Part shown: positions 43,263 through 51,289 of the stretch, piece after piece
How the letters are laid out: every line of letters starts with the position of its first letter
Position numbering within the stretch: position 1 is the stretch's first letter
From: Desulfarculaceae bacterium
GTDB taxonomy: Bacteria; Desulfobacterota; Desulfarculia; Desulfarculales; Desulfarculaceae
Assembly (NCBI GenBank): GCA_021737645.1
Contig: JAIPDO010000008.1
Coordinates: forward strand, 1 to 64,000
Direction of reading: 5' to 3'
DNA length: 64,000 nt
Position numbers and translations under genes: made by a program
Notes under the pieces: generated by a model
What the model was told of the DNA's origin: nothing
The model's input: the letters and a program-made list of their open reading frames with translations, nothing else
Databases searched by the model: none

Positions 43263-44921
43263 TTAACAAACCTTGAACTTGCGCACCTCGTTGCTGTCCG
43301 GATCGATCACGTGCACGCCGCAGGCGATACAGGGGTCGAAGGAGTGCACGGTGCGGATAATCTCCAAGGGAGCCTTGGGATCGGCGATGGGCGTGCCGAT
43401 CAGGGCCTCTTCCACCGGTCCCACCTGGCCCTTGGCGTCGCGGGGACCCAGGTTCCAGGTGGAAGGCACCACCAACTGGTAGTTGGCGATCTTGTCGTCC
43501 TTGCCTTGGTGGATCCAGTGACCTAGGGCGCCACGGGGCACGTCGATAAGGCCGTAGCCCATGGTCTCTCCGGGCCACTTCCACTCGGCGGCGGTTTCCA
43601 GCTTGCCCTCTTTGATCAGGCCGATGGCCTCGGTGACCCAGGAGGCCATCTCGTCGGCGATGACCTTGGTCTCGATGGCCCGGGCCGCAGTGCGCCCCAG
43701 GGTGCTGAACAGGGCATTGGCCGGCACGTTCAAATGCTTGAGCACCGCTACAACCAAGTCCTTGGTGGGCTTGTGGCCCCGGGCGAAGGCGGCCAGCACC
43801 TGGGCCAGGGGACCCACCTCCATGGGCTTGCCCTCGTAGCGGGGAGCCTTGAACCAGGAGTACTTGCCGTCGTAGTCGAAGCGGGCGTCCTCCAGGGGTT
43901 GGGTCACGCCCTTGGCCGGAGGCAGGGCCGGACCGTTCTTGTACCAGGCCCGAGTCACCTCCTCGGTGATCATGTCCGGGTTCACGTCGGCGATCTTGCC
44001 CAGGTTGCGATCCATGATCACGCCGCCTGGCAGGAACATCTTCTCTTCCAGGTAGCGGCCCGAATTCTGCGGGAAGTTGCCGTAGGCCATGAAGTTGGTG
44101 CAGCCGCCTATGTTGCGCGCACCCCAGTCCTTGTAGAAGCTGGCCACGGCCAACACGTCCGGAATGTAGACGTTGTCGATGAACGCCTGCATTTCCTTGA
44201 GGTAGTAAAGGAACTCGGCCAGGCGATCCACATCCAGCATGTCCTTCACGCAGGTCACGCCGCCGGTGCAGTAGCTCTGAATGTGCGGGTTCTTACCGCC
44301 GAACAGGGCCATCATGCGCGCGGCCTTGACCTGGAGCCTTAAGAGCATCAGGTAGTGGGACACGGCCAACAGGTTGGCCTCCGGTGGCAGGCGGTAGTCC
44401 TTGTGACCCCAATAGCCGTTGGCAAAGGGACCGAGCTGGCCGCTGGCCACGAAGGTCTTGAGTTTGTCCTGCACCGCTTTAAAGTCGCTGGCCCCGCTGC
44501 CCGGATAGTCGCCCAACTGACCGGCCAGGGCGGCGGTCTTCTTGGGATCGGCCTTGAGCGCGCTGACCACGTCCACCCAGTCCAGGGCACTGAGCACGTA
44601 GAAATGCACCGGGTGGTCGTGCAGGAACTGGGCTCCGTGCACCAGGTTGCGGCAGATGCGGGCCAAGGGAGGGATTTTCACCCGCACCGCGTCGTCCAGG
44701 GCGCGTATGGAAGCCAGGGCGTGCACCTCGGTGCACACGCCGCAGGCGCGTTGGGTGATCCACGGCGCGTCGCGGGGATCGCGGCCTTGCAGGATTATCT
44801 CTAGGCCGCGGAAAAGCTGGGCCGAGGACCAAGCGTTGGTTACCTTACCGCCTTCAATCTCAACATCGATGCGCAGGTGCCCTTCGATGCGAGTAATCGG
44901 ATCGATGGTGTATTTAGCCAT
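43263..44921 (-). CDS. Periplasmic [NiFe] hydrogenase, large (catalytic) subunit
   Basis: Holds the NiFe active site, 552 residues. The N-terminal ligand motif is RACGVC (C60 and C63) after RIEGHL, and the C-terminal motif is DPCIACGVH (C531 and C534). All four ligands are Cys, so it is a [NiFe] and not a [NiFeSe] enzyme. Cleavage after His537 would remove 15 residues (VIDPDSNEVRKFKVC). It is encoded between the small subunit and the maturation protease. It carries no signal peptide and must be co-exported with the small subunit through Tat. Confidence 0.97.
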   Translation of the reverse strand: MAKYTIDPITRIEGHLRIDVEIEGGKVTNAWSSAQLFRGLEIILQGRDPRDAPWITQRACGVCTEVHALASIRALDDAVRVKIPPLARICRNLVHGAQFLHDHPVHFYVLSALDWVDVVSALKADPKKTAALAGQLGDYPGSGASDFKAVQDKLKTFVASGQLGPFANGYWGHKDYRLPPEANLLAVSHYLMLLRLQVKAARMMALFGGKNPHIQSYCTGGVTCVKDMLDVDRLAEFLYYLKEMQAFIDNVYIPDVLAVASFYKDWGARNIGGCTNFMAYGNFPQNSGRYLEEKMFLPGGVIMDRNLGKIADVNPDMITEEVTRAWYKNGPALPPAKGVTQPLEDARFDYDGKYSWFKAPRYEGKPMEVGPLAQVLAAFARGHKPTKDLVVAVLKHLNVPANALFSTLGRTAARAIETKVIADEMASWVTEAIGLIKEGKLETAAEWKWPGETMGYGLIDVPRGALGHWIHQGKDDKIANYQLVVPSTWNLGPRDAKGQVGPVEEALIGTPIADPKAPLEIIRTVHSFDPCIACGVHVIDPDSNEVRKFKVC

Positions 44922-44979
44922 CTGTATCGTCCTCCTTCATGGAGCGAGGTTTTTTACCTAAACCTTCCATCGGCCCGGC

Positions 44980-45918
44980 TTAGATAGGCTCATAGAAGGG
45001 GGACTGAGTGTCCCAGAAATTGGGCTCGGAACAGCCGATGCAGGGGTGCCCGGCTCCGATGGGCCAGTTGGTGCCGTCGTTGAACTTAACGATGGGGCAG
45101 TTGTTGTAGGTGTTGGGTCCCTTGCATCCCATCTCCGCCAGACAGTAGCCCTTCATGGCTCCCTTATCGCCGAATTTCTTTACGAACTCGCCGTTCTCGT
45201 AGTGGGCCCGGCGGGGGCACTTCTCGTGGATGGTGTAGCCGTAGGCGAACATCGGACGGCCGTTGTCGTCCAGGGCCGGCAACTTGCCCAAAAGCAGGAA
45301 ATGCACCACCGTGGCGACCATGTTCACCGCGTTGGGCGGGCAGCCGGCGATGTTCACCGTCTTGGTGCCGGTAGCCTTGCTCACGCTCATGGCCTTGGTG
45401 GGATTGGGCGCGGCCGCCTGCACCCCGCCGAAGCAGGCGCAGTTGCCCACGCAGATGGTGGCCATGGCATGCTTGGTGGCCTTCTTGGCGATGTCCAGCA
45501 TGGTGTGGCCGGCTACCTTGCCATAGATGCCGTTGTTTTTGGTGGGAATTCCCCCCTCGCAGACCAGGATGTACTTGCCGTCGTACTTCTTCATGGCATC
45601 GGTGAGGGATTTTTCGGCGTTGTGCCCCGAAGGCGCCATGATGGTCTCATGGTAGGCCACGTTGAGCACGTCCAACACGATCTGGTCGATCCAAGGATAG
45701 GTGCTGCGAATGAAGGCCTCGCTGCAACCGGTGCACTCGGCAAAGTGCAGCCAGATCACCGTGGGGCGCTGCTTTATGGCCATGGCCTCGGCCACCTTGG
45801 GCACCATGCTGGGCGCCAAACCCAACACCGAGGTAACCACCGTGGCGTATTTTATAAAATCGCGCCGGCTTACCCCTTTGGCATCAATGTTTTCCAGAAC
45901 CTCTGCCTTTATCTCCAT
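44980..45918 (-). CDS. Periplasmic [NiFe] hydrogenase, small (iron-sulfur) subunit
   Basis: Electron-transfer subunit with three clusters, 312 residues. The N-terminal Tat signal SRRDFIK (17-23) is followed by a hydrophobic stretch, so the heterodimer acts in the periplasm. Cluster cysteines occur in CTGCSEAF, NCACFGG, the CPPNAVNM region, HEKCPRRAHYE, CLAEMGCKG and CIGCSEPNFWD. No cytochrome b gene follows and no membrane anchor is at the C-terminus, so a soluble periplasmic multiheme cytochrome is the likely acceptor. Upstream are a direct repeat and an inverted repeat that may control it. Confidence 0.97.
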   Translation of the reverse strand: MEIKAEVLENIDAKGVSRRDFIKYATVVTSVLGLAPSMVPKVAEAMAIKQRPTVIWLHFAECTGCSEAFIRSTYPWIDQIVLDVLNVAYHETIMAPSGHNAEKSLTDAMKKYDGKYILVCEGGIPTKNNGIYGKVAGHTMLDIAKKATKHAMATICVGNCACFGGVQAAAPNPTKAMSVSKATGTKTVNIAGCPPNAVNMVATVVHFLLLGKLPALDDNGRPMFAYGYTIHEKCPRRAHYENGEFVKKFGDKGAMKGYCLAEMGCKGPNTYNNCPIVKFNDGTNWPIGAGHPCIGCSEPNFWDTQSPFYEPI

Positions 45919-46351
45919 CTCCCTTTCCCTCCTTGCCCCCCCGTTCCTTACGGTCTAGGGAAACAAAATTAAAGCGAACGGATTACGTCGGTTCGCACCT
46001 CACCGCCTTGGCCCAGCGGACTACGTCGGACACGGAAAATCCGCAGGCAGCAGACGGTGTTTTTCTAGGATGGTTTGCGGCGCGAGGCAGGATGGTGACA
46101 GCGGACCCGTAGCAAAGGTTCAAGAGACCAGCGCAGATTGTGCTTAAGTGCTCGTCACACCGCATTTACTGGCTAATCATGCAATTTTTAAATGCTTACG
46201 GTCAAATCGGTTTTACCTATATTCATCTATAGTTTTAATATATTTTAATGCCCTGGGGCCAATCTGGCCTTTACAGTTGTCCAGGGCCCGCTTTACACCT
46301 TCCTTTGGCCCCCATATACTCCTAGAACGTCCTTTACGGAGCCGAAACCAG
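45919..46351. promoter_or_regulatory. 433-base divergent region between hydrogenase and chelatase genes
   Basis: No gene seen. The hydrogenase side contains the inverted repeat at 45974-45996 and a direct repeat (45979-45991 and 46017-46029). The chelatase side has an AT-rich tract (about 46180-46250) that probably holds the rightward promoter. Confidence 0.5.
45974..46029. promoter_or_regulatory. Repeat array upstream of the hydrogenase operon (candidate operators)
   Basis: CGGATTACGTCGG at 45979-45991 recurs as CGGACTACGTCGG at 46017-46029 (12 of 13 identical, 38 bases apart). The first copy lies within the inverted repeat GCGAAC/GTTCGC at 45974-45996. Both are 56-112 bases upstream of the small subunit start. 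Confidence 0.5.
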
Positions 46352-48385
46352 GTGAAACCTCCCCGCAACATCCCCTCTGCCGCCCAGACGGCCTACCCCT
46401 TCACGGCCATCGTGGGGCAACAGCGGCTCAAAACAGCCCTTTTGCTCCTGGGGGTGGACCTGGGGCTGGGTGGGGTTTTGCTGCGAGGTGAAAAAGGCAC
46501 TGCCAAGTCCACCGCCGCCCGCGCCCTGGCCCGGCTTTTGCCGCCCCTGCCCATAGTGGAGGGCTGCCCGGTGGGCTGCGACCCTGCCGGGCCGCTGTGC
46601 TCTGCCTGCTCCGCCCGACCCGGTCCCTTGCCGGTGCTCCAAGTTCCCACTCCCTTTGTGGAATTGCCCCTGGGGGCAAGTGAAGACTGCCTGGCGGGCA
46701 GCCTGGACCTGGGTGCGGCGGTGCGCCGGGGAAAGCTCAGCGCCCGCCTGGGGTTGCTGGCCCGGGCCAACCGGGGGGTGCTCTACATCGACGAGGTAAA
46801 CCTCCTGCCGCCCCATCTGGCCCACCTGGTGCTGGACGCGGCGGCCAGTGGCGTGGCCGTGCTGGAGCGCGAAGGCCTCAGCCTGTCCCACCCGGCCCGC
46901 TTCGCCCTGGTTGCCTCTTATAACCCCGAGGAAGGCCCCCTGGGCCCCCAACTGGCCGACCGCTTCGGCCTGTGCGTGCGAGTCAAAGGAGAGCAGGACC
47001 CGGCGCGCAGGGTGGAAGTGCTCCAGCGACGCCTGGCCTTTGAAAGCGACCCAATCGCCTTTGCCCGCCAGTGGAAGCAGGAAGAAGACGGCCTGCGCGC
47101 CCGCATCGTCAAGGCCCGCGAGTTTTTGCCCCTGGTCGAGGTGGGACCCGAGGCGCGTGGCCAAGCCGCCCTGCTGGCGGCCCGGGCGGCCAGCCAGGGC
47201 CAGCGGGGCGAGTTGGCCTGCATCCGCGCGGCGCGAGCCCTGGCCGCCTGGCGCGGCCTGGAGAGCGTCACCACCGAGTTGGTGGACGAGGTGGCTCCCC
47301 TGGCCCTCACCCACCGGGCCAGGGAGGGCCAGAGCGTAGCGCCCCCTCCCCTGCCCAGGGTGCTGCGCGAACAGCTGCCGCCCGAGGAAGTCAAGCCCAC
47401 CCGCGCCGAACCGGTGGAGCAGCAGATGCAAAAGAGCGGCGGCCAACCCGGCCAGGAGCGGGGCCTGCGCATCCTGAGCCCCGGCGAAGTGCGCCCGGTG
47501 GCTACCCGCCTGCCCGCCAGGGAAGCCACCAGCCGGGTGCAGGCGGGCCGCCGGGACAGCCGGGAGATCACCGGCGCTCGGGGCCGCTACATCCGGGCCT
47601 CGTCTCAACGCCTGGGCCGGGGCCTGGCCCTGGACGCCACCTTCCGGGCCGCCGCGCCCCATCAGAAAAGCCGCCGCACCCCGGACGGCCCGGCCCTGGT
47701 GGTGAGGGAGCCGGACATCCGCGAAAAGGTGCACGCCGCCCGGCGTGGCCGCCTGCTTTTGTTCTGCGTGGACGCCTCGGGCTCCATGAACGCGGCCGCC
47801 CGCATGAAAACCACCAAGTCCGCGGTGCTGGGGGTGCTCACCGAGGCCTACCAAAAGCGCGACCGGGTGGGGCTGGTGGCCTTTGGCGGCAACGGGTCGC
47901 GGGAGCTTTTGCCCCCCACCTCCAGTGTGGAGGTGGCCCGGCGCATGCTGGCCGAACTGCCCACCGGCGGCAAGACTCCTCTGGCCGCCGGGCTGGTCAG
48001 TCTGGCCGCCGTGTTGGAGCGGGAACTGGCCGCCGACCCCAAGCTGACCCCCCTGGTCATCATCATGACCGACGGACGGCCCAACGTGCCCTTGGCCGCC
48101 AGCCAAGGAGTGAGCTATGATCCGGAAAAAGCGGGCAACAAGGGCGGCGGCTGGGGCGACGGCTGGGGCGACGGCGGCTATGCCGACCGGGAGGTGCTAA
48201 ACCTGGCTCGGCGCTTGAACGCCAGCTTTAGGGCCCGCTTCGTGGTGGTGGACACCGACACCGGGCATCACCACGAGATAAACTTGTGCCGGGCCATGGC
48301 CGAATATTTGGGAGCCTATTGCGTGTCCCTGCGCCGCCTGACCACCGAGGGGGTGCTGGATTTGGTGCGGCGGCATTGGGCGTGA
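46352..48385 (+). CDS. Magnesium/cobalt-chelatase-type AAA ATPase fused to a VWA domain (ChlI-ChlD-like)
   Basis: ATPase motor and integrin-I-domain subunit of a metal chelatase, 677 residues. An N-terminal AAA+ domain has Walker A GEKGTAKST (46-54), a four-cysteine insert (CPVGCDP and CSAC, about 70-90) and Walker B VLYIDEVNLL. A Pro/Gln-rich linker (about 345-420) leads to a VWA domain with the MIDAS motif DASGS (about 474-478). The start GTG 46352 has ACGGAG about 10 bases upstream; the frame is open to 46148 but without support. It pairs naturally with the ChlI-like gene at 49.7 kb; the large catalytic subunit (CobN/ChlH) is not in view. Confidence 0.9.
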   Translation: MKPPRNIPSAAQTAYPFTAIVGQQRLKTALLLLGVDLGLGGVLLRGEKGTAKSTAARALARLLPPLPIVEGCPVGCDPAGPLCSACSARPGPLPVLQVPTPFVELPLGASEDCLAGSLDLGAAVRRGKLSARLGLLARANRGVLYIDEVNLLPPHLAHLVLDAAASGVAVLEREGLSLSHPARFALVASYNPEEGPLGPQLADRFGLCVRVKGEQDPARRVEVLQRRLAFESDPIAFARQWKQEEDGLRARIVKAREFLPLVEVGPEARGQAALLAARAASQGQRGELACIRAARALAAWRGLESVTTELVDEVAPLALTHRAREGQSVAPPPLPRVLREQLPPEEVKPTRAEPVEQQMQKSGGQPGQERGLRILSPGEVRPVATRLPAREATSRVQAGRRDSREITGARGRYIRASSQRLGRGLALDATFRAAAPHQKSRRTPDGPALVVREPDIREKVHAARRGRLLLFCVDASGSMNAAARMKTTKSAVLGVLTEAYQKRDRVGLVAFGGNGSRELLPPTSSVEVARRMLAELPTGGKTPLAAGLVSLAAVLERELAADPKLTPLVIIMTDGRPNVPLAASQGVSYDPEKAGNKGGGWGDGWGDGGYADREVLNLARRLNASFRARFVVVDTDTGHHHEINLCRAMAEYLGAYCVSLRRLTTEGVLDLVRRHWA

Positions 48386-48449
48386 TGCGCTAAGTTAAAA
48401 AGTATGATGGAATATTAACTGCTGATATTTTTTATATGGAGGAGGTTCA

Positions 48450-49172
48450 ATGGCTGGGCAAACGACTGGTTTTCCGCATTTCAAGCCAACTGCTAGCCGT
48501 GCTCAGAATGGCGTAGCTATGATTTTTGACTTGGAAGGATTCTCCAACTTTTTCGGACAACCAGACGTTCACGAATACATCCCGACATACCTAAACAAAA
48601 TTTTCACGGCTATCGATATTTGCATTTTTGGGGGAAGCGCTTTTTGGCTGGATGATGAACTGGATGGCGACCCTCTGATACCCCGCCCAGTGCACAGGAA
48701 ATTTTTAGGTGATGGCGCATTATATGTGTGGCTACCACAAAAAAATAAAGACGCATTCGATACTAATTTCACAACGTATCTTCCCAACAGACTATGGACT
48801 ATAAAAAACCAGTTTAGTGCAATTAATAAATCATGCGCTGACGACATTCCTCTTTTAGAGCTACCTCAAAGGATTCGTTTCGGAATTGCGCGAGGCACAA
48901 TATATGAACTTAGTTTTGCCCATAGTAAAACCAAAGAATATATCGGGTATTGCATCAATTTGGCGTCACGCCTCCAAAATTACTGCAAAGAATTAGGCTT
49001 CATTGTTTCAGCGAGGATGAGAATTGGACAAGAAGTGGTAGACAAACACAACTATTTAAAAGTTGTTGCCACCAAAATTAAAGGATTTCCGCGAGAAATT
49101 GTTATCGTTGACAAAAGAGAATTTGAGTCGCTGTCCGATGACAAAAGAAACGACTTATTTGAAGCCCTGTAG
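48450..49172 (+). CDS. Stand-alone class III nucleotide cyclase-like protein (AT-rich)
   Basis: A 240-residue protein I recognise as a class III adenylate/guanylate cyclase homology domain without sensor or membrane parts. Asp27 (MIFDLEGF) and Asp88 (FLGDG) match the two metal-binding Asp; Lys84 and Glu163 lie at the base-selecting positions; Asn170 and Arg174 (NLASR) match the transition-state pair. All core residues are thus present, so it may be active. The product (cAMP, cGMP or another) is uncertain. The gene is much AT-richer than its neighbours, about 35-42% GC by eye, and has a strong ribosome site GGAGGAGG. It interrupts the chelatase genes, a sign of transfer. Confidence 0.72.
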   Translation: MAGQTTGFPHFKPTASRAQNGVAMIFDLEGFSNFFGQPDVHEYIPTYLNKIFTAIDICIFGGSAFWLDDELDGDPLIPRPVHRKFLGDGALYVWLPQKNKDAFDTNFTTYLPNRLWTIKNQFSAINKSCADDIPLLELPQRIRFGIARGTIYELSFAHSKTKEYIGYCINLASRLQNYCKELGFIVSARMRIGQEVVDKHNYLKVVATKIKGFPREIVIVDKREFESLSDDKRNDLFEAL

Positions 49173-49219
49173 TCGACTAGACATGTAAACGGCGCAATCT
49201 TTCGGCAAAGTCAGCACTT

Positions 49220-49717
49220 ATGCAACAGTACGTGAATATGGCCAAACAAAGGGGACTGACCGACGCGGTGCTCCTCAAGCCCGAGCGGGTCTTCTTCGAT
49301 CCTCGCGCGGTGCTCAAGTGCCGCTGGGGGTGCGAGGACTTTGCCAAGCGCACCATAAAATGCGGCTCCCGGGGACTTAGCCACGCCGAATGCGTGGAGA
49401 TGGTGGGCCGCTACAAGAATATCCTGCTGCTGCACGGCCACGACGCCCGCCAACTTAGCAAGGCGGTGCTGGCCGTGGAGAGGGCCGCCTTTCTGGACGG
49501 CCATTACTTCGCCTTTGGCCTGCGCTACTGCAAGCTGTGCAAGGCCTGCTCGGTGGACCAGGGCGAGGCCTGCGCGCAGCCGGACAAGGTGCGCCCCTGC
49601 GACCAGGCCATGGGCATCGACGTGTACCGCACCGCCCGTGAGGCGGGTTTGCCTTGCTACGTGTTACAGAGCAAAGACGAGCAGCAAAACCGCTACGGCT
49701 TCGTTCTGATTAATTGA
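49220..49717 (+). CDS. DUF2284 metal-binding protein
   Basis: A 165-residue protein of the DUF2284 family. It carries two cysteine groups that suggest a metal or Fe-S site: KCRWGC (about 34-39) with IKCGSRG nearby, and YCKLCKAC (about 104-111) with further Cys in GEACAQPDKVRPC. The function is unknown; the family occurs in anaerobes and often near metal-cofactor genes. It ends at the TGA overlapping a TTG that could start the next gene, so it is transcriptionally coupled to the chelatase ATPase. Confidence 0.85.
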   Translation: MQQYVNMAKQRGLTDAVLLKPERVFFDPRAVLKCRWGCEDFAKRTIKCGSRGLSHAECVEMVGRYKNILLLHGHDARQLSKAVLAVERAAFLDGHYFAFGLRYCKLCKACSVDQGEACAQPDKVRPCDQAMGIDVYRTAREAGLPCYVLQSKDEQQNRYGFVLIN

Positions 49718-49737
49718 GCGCCATAAGGAAAACAGCC

Positions 49738-50772
49738 TTGGACAAGCAAACAACGGCCAAACTCATGAACCACGCAGCCTATCCCTTCGCGGCCATCGTG
49801 GACCAGAACGACATGAAGCTGGCCCTGATCATCAACGTGGTCAATCCCAAGGTGGGCGGCGTTCTTATTCGCGGGGAAAAGGGCACGGCCAAATCCACGG
49901 CGGTGCGGGCCCTGGCCCGGCTGCTCCCCGCCCAGCCCACGGTAGCCGACTGCCCCTACAACTGCGACCCGGCCCTGCCCTGCCCGGCCTGCCAAGCCCG
50001 CCGGGAAGCAGGCGAGACCCTGCCCGTGGAACAGCGCCGAGTGCGGGTGGTGGAGCTGCCGGTGGGAGCCACCGAGGACCGCCTTTTGGGCACCCTGGAC
50101 CTGGAGGCGGCGCTCAGCGAGGGCGAGGCCCGCTTCTCGCCGGGCATTTTGGCGGCGGCCAACCGCCAGATTCTCTACGTGGACGAGGTCAACCTGTTGG
50201 ACGACCACCTGGTGGACGTGCTCTTGGACGCGGCGGCCATGGGGGTCAACACGGTGGAGCGCGAGTCGGTGAGCCTCAGCCACCCAGCGTCCTTCACCCT
50301 GGTGGGCACCATGAACCCCGAGGAGGGGGAGCTACGGCCCCAGCTCACCGACCGCTTCGGCCTGTGCGTGCAGGTCAAGGGCCTGGCCGACCCCGCCCTG
50401 CGCCAAGAGGTCATCGTGCGCCAGCTTGCCTGGGAGGCCGATCCGGCCGGTTTCAGCGCTGCCTGGGGCGACGAGGGCGACGCCATCGGCCAGGCCATCG
50501 CCAGGGCCAGGGAGCTGATGCCCTCGGTGCAGGCCGGGCCGGGAGTGCTGGAGCGGGTGGTGGCGATTAGCCTGGGACTGGGCACCGACGGCCACCGGGG
50601 GGATCTAACCCTGCTCAAGGGCGCGCTGACCCTGGCCGCCTGGGAGGGGCGCACCGAGGCCACTCAGGACGACGTTAATCGAGCGGCGCTGCTGGCCCTG
50701 CCCCACCGCCTGCGGCGGCGTCCCCTGGCCGAAATGGAGTTTGACATCGCCGACAAGATCAAGCGGATCTAG
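49738..50772 (+). CDS. Magnesium chelatase-type AAA ATPase (ChlI/BchI-like)
   Basis: AAA+ ATPase subunit of a metal chelatase, 344 residues. Walker A is GEKGTAKST (46-54), followed by a four-Cys insert (CPYNCDP, CPAC, about 72-88), Walker B ILYVDEVNLL and the sensor region MNPEEGELRPQLTDRFGL. No VWA domain; the fused one is in the gene at 46.4 kb. I prefer TTG 49738 (TAAGGAA about 7 bases upstream) over TTG 49714, which overlaps the DUF2284 stop but lacks a ribosome site. The two ATPases would form the I and D ring that drives metal insertion by an unseen large subunit. Confidence 0.93.
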   Translation: MDKQTTAKLMNHAAYPFAAIVDQNDMKLALIINVVNPKVGGVLIRGEKGTAKSTAVRALARLLPAQPTVADCPYNCDPALPCPACQARREAGETLPVEQRRVRVVELPVGATEDRLLGTLDLEAALSEGEARFSPGILAAANRQILYVDEVNLLDDHLVDVLLDAAAMGVNTVERESVSLSHPASFTLVGTMNPEEGELRPQLTDRFGLCVQVKGLADPALRQEVIVRQLAWEADPAGFSAAWGDEGDAIGQAIARARELMPSVQAGPGVLERVVAISLGLGTDGHRGDLTLLKGALTLAAWEGRTEATQDDVNRAALLALPHRLRRRPLAEMEFDIADKIKRI

Positions 50773-50787
50773 TCGGCCGCCCCTGCC

Positions 50788-51147
50788 TTAGTCTTGATCC
50801 TTGAAGTGCTTGAAGGCCCTCCCGCCGTCAGGCATCATGGCCCCCCGGATCAACTCCATGTGCCTCAGAGCGGCGATATCGCGCATGAGCGCCGTCTCGT
50901 CCAGGCTGGTGGCCTTCATCAGATCCTCCAGGGTTGCGTGGCCCTGTTTGGTTATTAGTTTGAGGATCGTGTCCTGGGCCTGGTTAAGTTCTTGGGTGCC
51001 CAGGCGGCTGGCGGTGTAGGTGGCCCAGGGATCGCAGGTCTTGGCCGGGCTGATTGCATCGATGTAGCAATCTTCGCACAGTTCGAGTCCCCCAAACTCG
51101 CGCATCTCGTCAGGCTCCATGGCGGCGTTGCATTTTTCGCAGAGCAT
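50788..51147 (-). CDS. Zinc-ribbon/winged-helix-like small protein
   Basis: A 119-residue protein. The N-terminal part has two Cys pairs CEKC and CEDC (about 3-6 and 24-27), a zinc-ribbon signature. The rest (about 50-110) is helical with a pattern like a winged helix (AQDTILKLITKQGHATLEDL, then IAALRHMELIRG). It could be a small transcription factor or an RNA-associated protein, but no function is established. ATG 51147 follows GGAGG by 5 bases. It is convergent with the chelatase gene and divergent from the sigma-54 regulator. Confidence 0.75.
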   Translation of the reverse strand: MLCEKCNAAMEPDEMREFGGLELCEDCYIDAISPAKTCDPWATYTASRLGTQELNQAQDTILKLITKQGHATLEDLMKATSLDETALMRDIAALRHMELIRGAMMPDGGRAFKHFKDQD

Positions 51148-51289
51148 GTTTTCCTCCAAAATTGGGCCTTTATTTTGAGATACAGGAGTAAAGGCCGCGA
51201 TGCAAGGGCGTAAAGCCCTGGCCAAAGCCCAGCCCATGACGGCATAATTGGATAGCCCTGCCCAAGGCTAATATCAAGGACGCTCGCAA

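Noticed and set aside
46334-48106. Antisense open frame of about 590 codons over the chelatase AAA-VWA gene
   Set aside because: Composition is Gln/Gly/His-rich with no motif; the plus strand has Walker and MIDAS motifs.
48386-49220. Idea that the AT-rich cyclase plus neighbours is a complete Pycsar defence operon
   Set aside because: No TM, TIR or other effector gene with a cyclic-nucleotide-binding domain is adjacent; only the cyclase-like gene remains as an observation.
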